A stretch of 64,000 nucleotides of DNA, taken from Burkholderiales bacterium (GTDB lineage: Bacteria; Pseudomonadota; Gammaproteobacteria; Burkholderiales; SG8-41). This document shows, one piece after another, positions 17,601 through 24,592 of this stretch (position 1 is its first letter; the number at the start of each line of letters is the position of its first letter). The position numbers were made by a program, and so were the translations under genes. The stretch is from the NCBI GenBank assembly GCA_019744975.1, contig JAIETP010000005.1, positions 59,353 to 123,352 on the forward strand, given 5' to 3'. The notes below the pieces were generated by a model, which was not told where the DNA came from, did not search any database, and worked only from the letters and a program-made list of their open reading frames with translations.

Positions 17601-17904
17601 CGTAATGGAAACACCGGCGGCCAATGCCGCGGCAACCGTCACGCTCGACGCGAACGGCAAATGTATTGCAGCACACCTGGTCGTCGGCGCCGTCAGCTGG
17701 AAACCGGTGGTGCCCGACCTGTCCTCGCTCAAGGGCGCGGCTTTCGACGAAGTCAAAATCCGCGCCGCAGTACAGGCCGTGCGAGACATGGCCCAGCCGC
17801 TGGCCAATGTCCGCGGCTCGGCGATGTACAAACGCAATATGGCGGTCGAAATTGGCGCACGCACGCTGATTCGCGCCTGGCAAAAGGCAATGCAAAACAA
17901 GTAA
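14671..17904 (+). CDS. Molybdenum hydroxylase: fused molybdopterin-binding and FAD-binding subunits
   Basis: 1,077 residues. Residues 1 to about 780 are the molybdopterin subunit of the xanthine dehydrogenase/CO dehydrogenase family, with EVGGGFGGKSG near 246-256 and the active-site loop KGLGEIGLDA near 723-732, whose glutamate is the catalytic base in known enzymes. Residues from about 798 (MELVTPKTVDEAI) form a complete FAD-binding subunit with SGGMSHALRR and TTVGGSVAPLIGG and the C-terminal flavin domain (FLPRGVMETPAANAAAT). The two are normally separate genes; here they are joined by a basic Gly/Pro linker around 775-797. Met798 marks the likely old start. A short AT-rich motif at 17229-17246 lies in the FAD part. 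Substrate unknown. Confidence 0.93.
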   Translation: MSTRALKDPKFESGLLVVGKDVPRTDAIPKVTGAAQYVADIHMPGMLHAAVLRSPHPHARILSIDTSAARSMPGVKAVVTGEDTAKRKWGAFRPDLYPLAINKVRYVGDEVAAVAAIDPETARAAVDRIVVEYEVLTGVFSLDEAMAPGAALVHDDTPGNVAHEFAFERGDVDAGFKASDVIVEGTWDSIRQWHSSLETIGCVAHWANNRVSMWCNTQTPFLARGRYAIALGVPESQVRVIQTEVGGGFGGKSGDDNGSVIAAILARKSGRPVKLIHTREEEFLASHPRMPMRYWVRLGFSKAGKVLAKEIRMWADNGAYTGKSQAILGAATVRHDALYKYPNARAKSTLLYTNLVPTGAFRGFGNPSADWAVEQAWDLAAEKLKIDVVDLLRLNAVEEGDVSPHNHKITSGELRQCIDKAAELIQWKKKRKARKDGHGLGMGCSIHVNGRRSFGDWDGSSAIVRINEDGRATIITGEGEIGQGTLTVLRQIAAEELGLPYEDVDITRPDTDVHPHSLGALASRVTYVAGNAVKLAANAAHKQLMAAAAEQFKKPAEDLTIINGQIGPKKGAESEFKPVSAVVRANIYKRGGEAIVGVGNWDNPSEFPDHSRYGNESGAYNFAAQAVEVEVDRGTGVVTLKEISAVVDCGTVIHPAAAQGQVEGAVVQGIGLAMTEYFDWHQGTPTDPQYIDYPLPSADFVPKIHVGFADSYEPSGPFGAKGLGEIGLDAIPAAIANAIADAVGVRIHQLPITAEKIHRALHPELYADEKVARAAPPKGGVWTRLATGRPSGTRPFAMELVTPKTVDEAITLYAAGDTAIVSGGMSHALRRERTGFPQAKRLMNVGRIPELLEIINKNNCLRIGSAVNQQTLITLPELRERWAALAEALDAAGHTRVRQMTTVGGSVAPLIGGFDMPVALLALNARVITATPAGRKTRTLAEAFEKRFAKDEMVIAVEVDALPAHSGSAFHKFLPRGVMETPAANAAATVTLDANGKCIAAHLVVGAVSWKPVVPDLSSLKGAAFDEVKIRAAVQAVRDMAQPLANVRGSAMYKRNMAVEIGARTLIRAWQKAMQNK
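17229..17246 (+). repeat. Partial AT-rich motif inside coding sequence
   Basis: AATAATCAATAAAAACAA matches the left half of the dispersed AT-rich motif and encodes IINKN in the FAD domain of the fused hydroxylase. It is truncated compared with the other copies, so chance is possible. Confidence 0.3.
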
Positions 17905-17916
17905 TTCACAAGCACC

Positions 17917-18008
17917 ACCGTTCGCCCTGAGCTTGTCGAAGGGCGTTTTGCCAAACGGGCTTCGACAAAGCCTGTCCTGAGCTTGACGAAGGAGTCAGCC
18001 CGAACGGT
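17917..18008. repeat. REP-like palindromic element, copy B
   Basis: Bounded by ACCGTTC and GAACGGT, with internal CCCTGAGCTTGTCGAAGGG and CTTCGACAAAGCCTGTCCTG. Same family as 2153-2238 and 48937-49017. It sits between the hydroxylase stop and the next start in what otherwise looks like one operon. Confidence 0.85.
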
Positions 18009-18047
18009 ATTTGAAAAAATGGCTAACCGACACAAGGATCGCTGAAC

Positions 18048-18860
18048 ATGTCTGACCGCTTCAAGACTTCCGACGGCTGCGACATCGCCTGGACCCTGCA
18101 CACCGGCGCCGGTAAAAATGCCCCGCGCGTGGCGCTGGTGCATTCACTGGCGCTGGATCGCAGCATCTGGGATGAAGTCGCGCAATCGCTGGCCAAGGAT
18201 GCGCAGGTGCTGACTTTCGATTGCCGTGGTCATGGCCTGTCGGGACAACCGGTGATGACCTACACGCCACAACTGTTCGCGCGCGACCTCGCCGAACTGA
18301 TGGACCATGTGCAATGGCCCTCTGCCGTCGTCGCCGGCTGTTCGATGGGCGGCATGGTGGCCCAGGCCTTTGCCATCGGCTACCCGCAACGCACGACGGG
18401 ACTCGCACTGATCGACACCACCGCCTGGTACGGCGCCGATGCGCCGAAGGTCTGGCGCGAACGCGGCGCCACCGGCAAGGAAAAAGGCATGGCCGCGCTG
18501 ATCAAATTCCAGACCGAGCGCTGGTTCGGTGACAACTTCCGCGCCACGCAGACCGCAACCATAGACCGATTGACCAAGGTATTCCTCGCCAACAACGTCG
18601 ACTGTTACGTCAAAACCTGCGAAATGCTCGGCGACGGCGATCTGCGCGCAGGACTGGCTTCAATCAAGGTGCCGACCGCGATTGCCGTCGGCGAAGAGGA
18701 TTACGCGACGCCGGTGGCCATGGCCGAAGCGCTGCACAAGGCCATCGCCGGTTCGACACTGACCGTGCTGCCCGGTGGCCGCCACATCACGCCGACGGAA
18801 AAACCGCAGGAGATCACCGCGCGCATCCGCGAAGTCATCAGCCGAAGCAAAACAACATGA
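18048..18860 (+). CDS. Alpha/beta hydrolase, 3-oxoadipate enol-lactonase-like
   Basis: 270 residues. The fold is intact: VALVHSLALDRSIWDEV, TFDCRGHGLSG, the nucleophile elbow GCSMGGMVAQ (Ser about 103), an acid in VGEEDYATPVAM and the catalytic histidine in GGRHITPTEKP. The GHGxS and AxSMGGM blocks are shared with 3-oxoadipate enol-lactonases (PcaD) of aromatic degradation and with the paralogue at 33557. It lies behind the molybdenum hydroxylase and overlaps the next gene by four bases (ATGA), so it is co-translated with the amidohydrolase. A lactone or enol ester of a ring-cleavage product is a sensible substrate guess, not shown. Confidence 0.85.
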   Translation: MSDRFKTSDGCDIAWTLHTGAGKNAPRVALVHSLALDRSIWDEVAQSLAKDAQVLTFDCRGHGLSGQPVMTYTPQLFARDLAELMDHVQWPSAVVAGCSMGGMVAQAFAIGYPQRTTGLALIDTTAWYGADAPKVWRERGATGKEKGMAALIKFQTERWFGDNFRATQTATIDRLTKVFLANNVDCYVKTCEMLGDGDLRAGLASIKVPTAIAVGEEDYATPVAMAEALHKAIAGSTLTVLPGGRHITPTEKPQEITARIREVISRSKTT

Positions 18861-19864
18861 AACAACGCTGCCTCGACATCCATGCCCACCATGTCGGCAA
18901 GCCCGTCATTGACCGTATCAACACCGAAGGTGCGAAGCACGACGTAAAAGTCGTCAAGAGCGAAGACGGGTCTACACGAATCTCCGTCGGCGGCCGCCTG
19001 ACCGGCATGCCGCTGATCCCGCCTTTAAGTGATGAAACGGCTCGCCTGAAATGGATGGACGAAGCCGGCATCGACGTGCAACTGCTCTCCGGCTGGATGG
19101 ACCTCGCCGGATATCATCTGCCGACGGAGGCCGGGCTGTGGCTCTCGCGGGTGCAGAACGAAGCGCTGGCAGAAATGGTCACGCAACGCCCCGACCGCTA
19201 TGCCGCTGCGGCGATGGTGCCGCTGCAGGATGCAGCACTCGCCGCCACCGAACTGCGCCATGCGGTGCAGACCCTCGGCCATCGCGCGGTGCAGATCGGC
19301 GCCCGCGTTGAGGAAGAAGGCCTGGACGCGCCGCAGTTCGATGCGTTCTGGGCCGCAGCACAGGAACTCAATGTGCCGGTGATCATCCACCCCGCCGACC
19401 TCGCAGTGCCGCCGCGCATCCGCCGATTGTTTTTGCATATCCTCGTTGGCAATCCGAGCGAGACCACCTTTGCCGCCGCGGCGTTGCTGCTCGGCGGCGT
19501 CTTCGACCGCTTCCCGAAACTGCGTGTGCTGCTGGTGCACGGCGGCGGTTGTGTGCCGTACCAGTTCGGACGTATCGACCGTGGCCGCATTACCGCGCCG
19601 CCGTTCGCCAAAGGCGCGGTCAAAAATCCGCTGGGCCAGTACGCCAATAATCTCTATTACGATACCGTGCTGCACGACGATGCCGCGTTCCAGTACCTGG
19701 TGGCGCGGGTCGGTGCCGGCCAGGTGGCGCTGGGCAGCGATTATCCCTTCCCGCTGCGCGACCCGGATCCGGTTAAATTTATCAATAAAAACAAATACTT
19801 GAATGATAACGCACGACGCGCCCTATGCTGGGACACCGGCGCGGGATTGCTCGGACTGCCATAG
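18857..19864 (+). CDS. Amidohydrolase-family protein, ACMSD-like (possible decarboxylase)
   Basis: 335 residues. Metal-binding features of the amidohydrolase_2 family are visible: DIHAHHVG (residues 8-15), VIIHPADL (about 174-181), VHGGGCVPYQ and GSDYPFPLRD. Related enzymes include 2-amino-3-carboxymuconate-6-semialdehyde decarboxylase and gamma-resorcylate decarboxylases, so non-oxidative decarboxylation is as likely as hydrolysis. Start fixed by the ATGA overlap with the hydrolase. Near the C-terminus, residues encoded by 19774-19800 read KFINKNKYL and are specified by an AT-rich patch matching a dispersed repeat, unlike the rest of the gene; this replaces the usual family sequence before the DNARRA segment. 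Confidence 0.87.
   Translation: MKQRCLDIHAHHVGKPVIDRINTEGAKHDVKVVKSEDGSTRISVGGRLTGMPLIPPLSDETARLKWMDEAGIDVQLLSGWMDLAGYHLPTEAGLWLSRVQNEALAEMVTQRPDRYAAAAMVPLQDAALAATELRHAVQTLGHRAVQIGARVEEEGLDAPQFDAFWAAAQELNVPVIIHPADLAVPPRIRRLFLHILVGNPSETTFAAAALLLGGVFDRFPKLRVLLVHGGGCVPYQFGRIDRGRITAPPFAKGAVKNPLGQYANNLYYDTVLHDDAAFQYLVARVGAGQVALGSDYPFPLRDPDPVKFINKNKYLNDNARRALCWDTGAGLLGLP
19774..19800 (+). repeat. AT-rich dispersed motif in frame within the amidohydrolase gene
   Basis: TCAATAAAAACAAATACTT is identical over 19 bases to the intergenic copy at 24540, yet here it is inside an intact frame, encoding INKNKYL close to the C-terminus. It differs strongly in composition from flanking codons. Confidence 0.6.
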
Positions 19865-19874
19865 GAGATCAGCG

Positions 19875-20843
19875 ATGAACAGGCACACTGTACGCGGCGT
19901 GCTGGCAACCCTGCTGCTGTGCGCGGCAGGATCACTGAACGCGCAAAACTACCCGGCGGGGCCGGTGCGTTTCCTGGTGCCCTTCCCCGCCGGCGGCGGC
20001 ATCGACACCATGGGCCGCATCCTCGGCCAGAAACTGTCCGAGGCCATCGGCAAACCGGTGATCGTCGAAAACCGCGCCGGCGCCAACGGCCTGCTCGGCT
20101 CGCGCTTTGTCGCGCGCGCGCCCAAGGACGGTTACACGCTGCTGGTCAACGGCGTCAATTTTGTCACCGCGCCGGTACTGTTCAAAAACGCCGAATTCGA
20201 TCCGCTGAAGGATTTTGATCCGGTTAGCCTGCTCGCGCTGGCGCCCAACATCCTCGTGGTGCATCCTTCGCTGCCGGTAAAAAACGTGCGCGAATTCATC
20301 GCACTGGCCAGGGCCAAACCCGGCGAGGTGCTGTTCGCCGGATCCGACAGCGGCAGCACGCCGCATCTCGCCGGCGAACTTTTCAAAACGCTGACCCATA
20401 CAAAAATGGTGCATGTGCCCTACCGCGGCACCGGCCCCGCCATCACCGCCATCCTCTCCGGCGAAGTCAGCACCATGTTCATGCCGGCGCTGACCGCGCT
20501 GCCGCTGATCCAGAGCGGCCGGGTGCGCGCGCTGGGCGTGACCACCTTCGAACGCCTGCCGGCATTGCCCGACCTGCCAACGGTGTCCGAATCCGGCCTG
20601 AAGGGTTACCAGTCCAGCCAGTGGTACGGCCTGCTCGCACCGGCCGGCACGCCGCCCGACATCCTCAATTTCCTCAACGGCCACGCCGCAAAAATCATGC
20701 AGACGCCGGACATGAAGGAGCGCATGAAGAACAGCGGCAGCGTCGCCGTCGGCAGCACCCGTGAAGCCTTCGCCAAACACCTGCAGATCGAATTCACCAA
20801 GTGGGCCAAGGTGATCAAGGCCTCGGGTGCCACGGTCGACTGA
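19875..20843 (+). CDS. Bug/TctC-type binding protein 2
   Basis: 322 residues. ATG 19875 is chosen because AGGAGA lies 9 bases upstream and a signal peptide follows (MNRHTVRGVLATLLLCAAG, ending near LNAQ); an upstream frame extension overlaps the preceding gene. Ligand loop FPAGGGIDTMGR is close to the standard. ENRAGANG, PKDGYTLL, HVPYRG and PTVSESG are all present. Directly follows the ACMSD-like gene by 10 bases, so its ligand is probably a substrate of this cluster, most simply an aromatic or heteroaromatic carboxylate; no membrane partner is encoded nearby. Confidence 0.92.
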   Translation: MNRHTVRGVLATLLLCAAGSLNAQNYPAGPVRFLVPFPAGGGIDTMGRILGQKLSEAIGKPVIVENRAGANGLLGSRFVARAPKDGYTLLVNGVNFVTAPVLFKNAEFDPLKDFDPVSLLALAPNILVVHPSLPVKNVREFIALARAKPGEVLFAGSDSGSTPHLAGELFKTLTHTKMVHVPYRGTGPAITAILSGEVSTMFMPALTALPLIQSGRVRALGVTTFERLPALPDLPTVSESGLKGYQSSQWYGLLAPAGTPPDILNFLNGHAAKIMQTPDMKERMKNSGSVAVGSTREAFAKHLQIEFTKWAKVIKASGATVD

Positions 20844-20860
20844 AAACCTTTAAAAGCATT

Positions 20861-20975
20861 AGCCACAGAGAACACAGAGATCACAGAGTTTTTTTCGGTT
20901 GTTTCAGAGCGCCATGACAGTCAGCCCCCGGAGTGCGACGGTTGAGTCTGGTTTTTCTCTGTGTCCTCTGTGGCT
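20861..20975. repeat. Inverted-arm element with CACAGAG repeats
   Basis: Left arm 20861-20888 (AGCCACAGAGAACACAGAGA, then TCACAGAG) is mirrored at 20957-20975 by CTCTGTGTCCTCTGTGGCT. It fills most of the gap before the ThDP-enzyme gene. Similar arms are common in environmental bacterial genomes; only one copy is in this window. Confidence 0.65.
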
Positions 20976-21013
20976 GCCTTTGACTTTGATCTAGTTTTTA
21001 AAATGGAAAACCC

Positions 21014-22777
21014 ATGACCCAAAAAAACAACACCGCCGCCATCAAACACGAAACCCCGACGCCTTCGGCGGCCAGCGACGCGGTGTTCGGCAGCGACGTG
21101 ATCGCCGGAACATTGCGCGCGCTCGACATGGAATACATCGCGCTGAATCCGGGTGCCAGTTACCGCGGCCTGCATGACAGCCTGGTCAATTACCTCGGCA
21201 ACAAAAAACCGCAGATGGTGCTGTGCCTGCACGATGAAACCGCGGTGTCGATTGCCCAGGGTTACTGGAAGGCGTCGAACAAGCTGATGGCGGTGGGCCT
21301 GCACTCCAACGTCGGCCTGATGCACGCCTCAATGCCGATATTCAATGCCTGGTGCGATCGTGCCCCCATGCTGATCCTCGGCGCCACCGGGCCCTGGGAC
21401 GCCGCGAAACGCCGGCCGTGGATCGACTGGATCCACACCTGCTCCGACCAGGCCGCGCTGGTGCGCAACTTCACCAAGTGGGACAACCAGCCGGGTTCGG
21501 TCGCCGCCGCCGTCGAAGCGTTGATCCGCGGCGCACAGCTCTCCGCCACCGCGCCGCGCGCGCCGGTGTACGTCAACCTCGACGTCACCATCCAGGAGGA
21601 AAAACTCGAGGCACTGCTGACGATGCCGGATATGGCGCGTTACGCGCCGCCGCCGATGGTGCGCCCGTCGGAAAGCGAAATCGAAGCGGCGGCGAAGCTG
21701 CTGTCGAATGCAAAAAACCCGGTGATGCTCTGCGGCCGCGGCTCGCGCCGGCTCGACCACTGGAATGCCCGCGTCGCGCTGGCCGAAAAACTCGACATGC
21801 GCGTGATCACGCAGATCAAGCTCGCCGCATCCTTCCCCACCGACCACCGCCTGCATGCAGCACCCCCGGCCAACCGCCTGGTGCCGGCCGCGAAAAAAAC
21901 CCTGGCCGAAGCCGATGTGATCGTCGCGCTCGACTGGCTGGACCTCGCCGGCGCGCTGAAACAAACCTTCGGCAGCAAACCGGTCAACGCCAAAATTATC
22001 AACATCTCCTGCGACAGCCAGTTGCACCGCGGCTGGAGCATGGATTACCAGGCACTGCCGCCGGTCGACGTGTGGATGAACTGCGAGCCCGACGCCGCGG
22101 TGCCGCTGCTGACTGCGGCCGTCACCGCGCGGCCGCAACTCATCAAGAGCCCGGCCTACACGCTCGCCGGCCAGGCAGGTGAACCGCTGGCACTGAAAGG
22201 CCTGGCCCATGCGTTGAACGCCGCGATTGCGAATCAGAAAAATTCGCAGGAAGTCAGCATCACCCATCTGCCGCTGGGCTGGCATGGCGCCTACACCCAC
22301 TTCCGCCATCCGCTGGATTACCTCGGCTTCGACGGCGGCGGCGGCGTCGGCGCGGGACCGGGGCTCACCGTCGGCGCGGCACTGGCACTGAAAGGCAGCG
22401 GACGTATCCCCATCGGCCTGATGGGCGACGGCAACTTCCTGATGGGCAACACCGCGGTATGGACTGCAACTCACTACCAGATTCCCTGTCTGATGATCAT
22501 CTGCAACAACCGTTCCTTCTTCAACGACGAACGCCATCAAGCCCATGTTGCCGACGACCGCGGCCGGCCACCGGAGAACGCCTGGATCGGCCAGAAGATC
22601 ATCGATCCCGACATCGACATCGCGGCCATGGCGCGCGCCCAGGGCGCGGAAGGCATCGGCCCGGTGACCACGATGGCCGAGATGCAGCCGGCCATCGAAC
22701 GCGGCATTGCCATCGTCAAGGCCGGAGGCGTGTGTGTGATCGATGCAAGGGTGCTGCCCGGGTATGATGGCGAATGA
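21014..22777 (+). CDS. Thiamine diphosphate-dependent enzyme (acetolactate synthase/decarboxylase-like)
   Basis: 587 residues in the three-domain POX/ALS layout. The N-terminal pyrimidine-binding domain has the catalytic glutamate in CLHDETAVSIAQGYW (about residues 74-88); a central domain follows; the C-terminal pyrophosphate domain has the ThDP motif starting GDGNFLMGNTAVW and ending ICNNRSFFNDE. It could be an acetolactate synthase relative, benzoylformate decarboxylase-like or an oxalyl-type decarboxylase; context between two Bug genes in a catabolic block favours a 2-oxoacid decarboxylase. I see no regulatory ALS small subunit. Start ATG 21014 has GGAAAACCC upstream. Confidence 0.88.
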   Translation: MTQKNNTAAIKHETPTPSAASDAVFGSDVIAGTLRALDMEYIALNPGASYRGLHDSLVNYLGNKKPQMVLCLHDETAVSIAQGYWKASNKLMAVGLHSNVGLMHASMPIFNAWCDRAPMLILGATGPWDAAKRRPWIDWIHTCSDQAALVRNFTKWDNQPGSVAAAVEALIRGAQLSATAPRAPVYVNLDVTIQEEKLEALLTMPDMARYAPPPMVRPSESEIEAAAKLLSNAKNPVMLCGRGSRRLDHWNARVALAEKLDMRVITQIKLAASFPTDHRLHAAPPANRLVPAAKKTLAEADVIVALDWLDLAGALKQTFGSKPVNAKIINISCDSQLHRGWSMDYQALPPVDVWMNCEPDAAVPLLTAAVTARPQLIKSPAYTLAGQAGEPLALKGLAHALNAAIANQKNSQEVSITHLPLGWHGAYTHFRHPLDYLGFDGGGGVGAGPGLTVGAALALKGSGRIPIGLMGDGNFLMGNTAVWTATHYQIPCLMIICNNRSFFNDERHQAHVADDRGRPPENAWIGQKIIDPDIDIAAMARAQGAEGIGPVTTMAEMQPAIERGIAIVKAGGVCVIDARVLPGYDGE

Positions 22778-22858
22778 GCATATAGATGCAGGAGTGAGGA
22801 TTGCGTGCGGTTTGGCGCAACCATCCGGAATAACAAAACAAACCACGAGGAGAACACC

Positions 22859-23833
22859 ATGATCAAACACATGCATATCGCCGTCGCGCTCGGTTGCGCA
22901 GCGCTGGCCGGGGCGCTCCCGGCAACAGCAGCCGACAACTACCCGTCGCGGCCAGTCCGCGTCATCGTACCGCAGACCGCCAGCGGCTCGACCGATGTGG
23001 CCACCCGCGTCGTCACCGATCGCCTGAGCGAAACCCTGAAACAGAACTTCGTGGTCGACAACCGGCCGGGTGCCGGCAGCCTCACCGGCACCGACATCGT
23101 CGCGAAGTCGGTTCCCGATGGTTATACGCTGCTCGCGATCGCCGCCTCATTCACGATCACCCCGGCAATGCAAAGCAATATGCCCTTCGACCCGGAGCGC
23201 GACTTCATACCGATCACCCAGTTCGCCGACCTGCCGCACATCATCGTGCTGCATCCATCGGTACCGGCGAAATCGGTGGGGGAACTGGTGTCTCTGCTGA
23301 AAACAAAACCCGGCACCATCACTTGCGGCTTCAGCGGCGTCGGCACCAGCACGCACCTGGCCGCCGAACTGTTCCAGCACATGAGCGGCACCCGGATGCT
23401 GATGGTGCCTTACAAAGGCGGCACTCCCGCGATGAATGCCCTGCTCGGCGGCGAAGTGCTGGTCAACTTCGCCGCCAGTTCGACCGCGTTGCCGCACACC
23501 CGCGTCGGCAAGCTGCGCGCTCTGGCCGTCACCGGCGCCAAACGCTCGACTGCCGCACCCGAACTGCCCACCGTGGCCGAAGCCGGCGTCAAGGGTTACG
23601 AGCACGCATCCTGGGTCGGCCTGCTGGCGCCGACCGGCACACCGCAAGCCATCATCAAGCTGCTACATGTCGAATCGGTCAAGATCATCAATCGTCCTGA
23701 AGTGAAAAAACTGCTCCTCGCCCGCGGCATGGAAACCGAGGGCAATACGCCGCAGCAGTTTGCGGCGACGGTGAAGGAAGAAGTGGCGAAGTGGAAAAAA
23801 CTGGTGGTTACTGCGGGCATCAAGCCACGCTAG
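22859..23833 (+). CDS. Bug/TctC-type binding protein 3, divergent ligand loop
   Basis: 324 residues. ATG 22859 follows CGAGGAGAACACC, and MIKHMHIAVALGCAALAG begins a good signal peptide ending near ATAAD; the longer upstream frame lacks homology. The beta1-alpha1 loop, normally PFxPGGxxD, is PQTASGSTD here, so the carboxylate-pinning turn differs from most paralogues. Other blocks are normal: DNRPGAGS, PDGYTLL, MVPYKGG, PTVAEAG. It ends just before a strong bidirectional terminator, closing the plus-strand catabolic block. Confidence 0.9.
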   Translation: MIKHMHIAVALGCAALAGALPATAADNYPSRPVRVIVPQTASGSTDVATRVVTDRLSETLKQNFVVDNRPGAGSLTGTDIVAKSVPDGYTLLAIAASFTITPAMQSNMPFDPERDFIPITQFADLPHIIVLHPSVPAKSVGELVSLLKTKPGTITCGFSGVGTSTHLAAELFQHMSGTRMLMVPYKGGTPAMNALLGGEVLVNFAASSTALPHTRVGKLRALAVTGAKRSTAAPELPTVAEAGVKGYEHASWVGLLAPTGTPQAIIKLLHVESVKIINRPEVKKLLLARGMETEGNTPQQFAATVKEEVAKWKKLVVTAGIKPR

Positions 23834-23854
23834 CCGCGGCAGCCACCATCCATG

Positions 23855-23884
23855 AAAAAAGCCGCGGCATGCCGCGGCTTTTTT
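23855..23884. terminator. Bidirectional rho-independent terminator
   Basis: AAAAAAGCCGCGG (23855-23867), loop CATG, then CCGCGGCTTTTTT (23872-23884): a perfect 13-bp hairpin with an A run before and a T run after, so it can stop transcription from both the Bug gene (plus) and uspA-like gene (minus). Confidence 0.9.
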
Positions 23885-23916
23885 TCAGTCGGAAAATGCC
23901 GATCTGTCCGTCCAAA

Positions 23917-24399
23917 TCAGGACTTGGATAACGCCTGGTCCGGATGGTCGGCGCTCATCAGCGCACGGAATGTCAGCACCGGTATCGAGGCGCGGTGCAA
24001 TACCCGATTGGCCTCGCTGCCCATGATCAACGCTGCCAGGCCTTTGCGATTGCGCGAAGTCATCACAATCAGGTCGCAACCCCGTTCATTGGCGGCATCG
24101 ACGATCGCATCGTACGGCCGACCCTTGGCAATGACCGTCTCGCAGGCCACTCCGGCGGCGGCGGCCGTCCGCTCCACGAAGGCAAGAAAACTGGTCGCAC
24201 GTTCGCGCTCCCGTTCTTCCATGCGGTCATCCAGATCGGTCGGCAACAGCCCTTCGGGGCCCATCATCATGCCGAAGTCCTGCATCACATGGATGCCGGT
24301 GATTTTTGCGCCGCACAGTTTTGCCAGTTCAATGCCGCGTTCAATGGCCCGTTCGGAATGCTCGGAACCGTCAGTCGGCATCAGTATGTGTTTGAACAT
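23917..24399 (-). CDS. Universal stress protein (UspA family)
   Basis: 160 residues. Starts MFKHILMPTDGSEHSERA, the standard Usp beginning whose aspartate contacts ATP, and continues with GIHVM. The ATP loop near the C-terminus reads SRNRKGLAALIMGSEANRVL: the GS and following residues are kept, but the first glycine of the usual GxxG is serine, so nucleotide binding is probable but not certain. An insertion with MMMGPEGLLPTDLDDRMEE distinguishes it from short E. coli UspA. Cytoplasmic. Single gene on the minus strand, ending at the shared terminator; GGAGGA upstream supports the start. Confidence 0.92.
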   Translation of the reverse strand: MFKHILMPTDGSEHSERAIERGIELAKLCGAKITGIHVMQDFGMMMGPEGLLPTDLDDRMEERERERATSFLAFVERTAAAAGVACETVIAKGRPYDAIVDAANERGCDLIVMTSRNRKGLAALIMGSEANRVLHRASIPVLTFRALMSADHPDQALSKS

Positions 24400-24540
24400 G
24401 AGTCCTCCTCACTCTGCGGGGTCAATGCCCCTCTTGTCGTGTGCCTGCATGTTCGCTCAGTTCGGCGCTGAGCGTCCAGTATGTGTACAGAGATGCTGCC
24501 GCAACCTCAGTCTCCCCACTCTGGTGAATTAAAAATAATT

Positions 24541-24566
24541 CAATAAAAACAAATACTTATATAATA
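24541..24566 (+). repeat. AT-rich dispersed motif, copy 2
   Basis: CAATAAAAACAAATACTTAT followed by ATAATA, 27 bases beyond the stop of the UbiD gene (which is on the other strand). Best-preserved copy of the family. Confidence 0.65.
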
Positions 24567-24592
24567 TCTGCTGTTTATTCACCGACCGCTGC

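Noticed and set aside
16219..17895. Long open frame (about 558 codons) on the minus strand opposite the Mo/FAD fusion
   Set aside because: It mirrors a confirmed gene in high-GC DNA; its composition is His/Arg/Gly-rich without any domain.
21329..22876. 515-codon minus-strand frame opposite the ThDP enzyme
   Set aside because: Mirror of a gene with a full ThDP motif; His/Arg-rich shadow.
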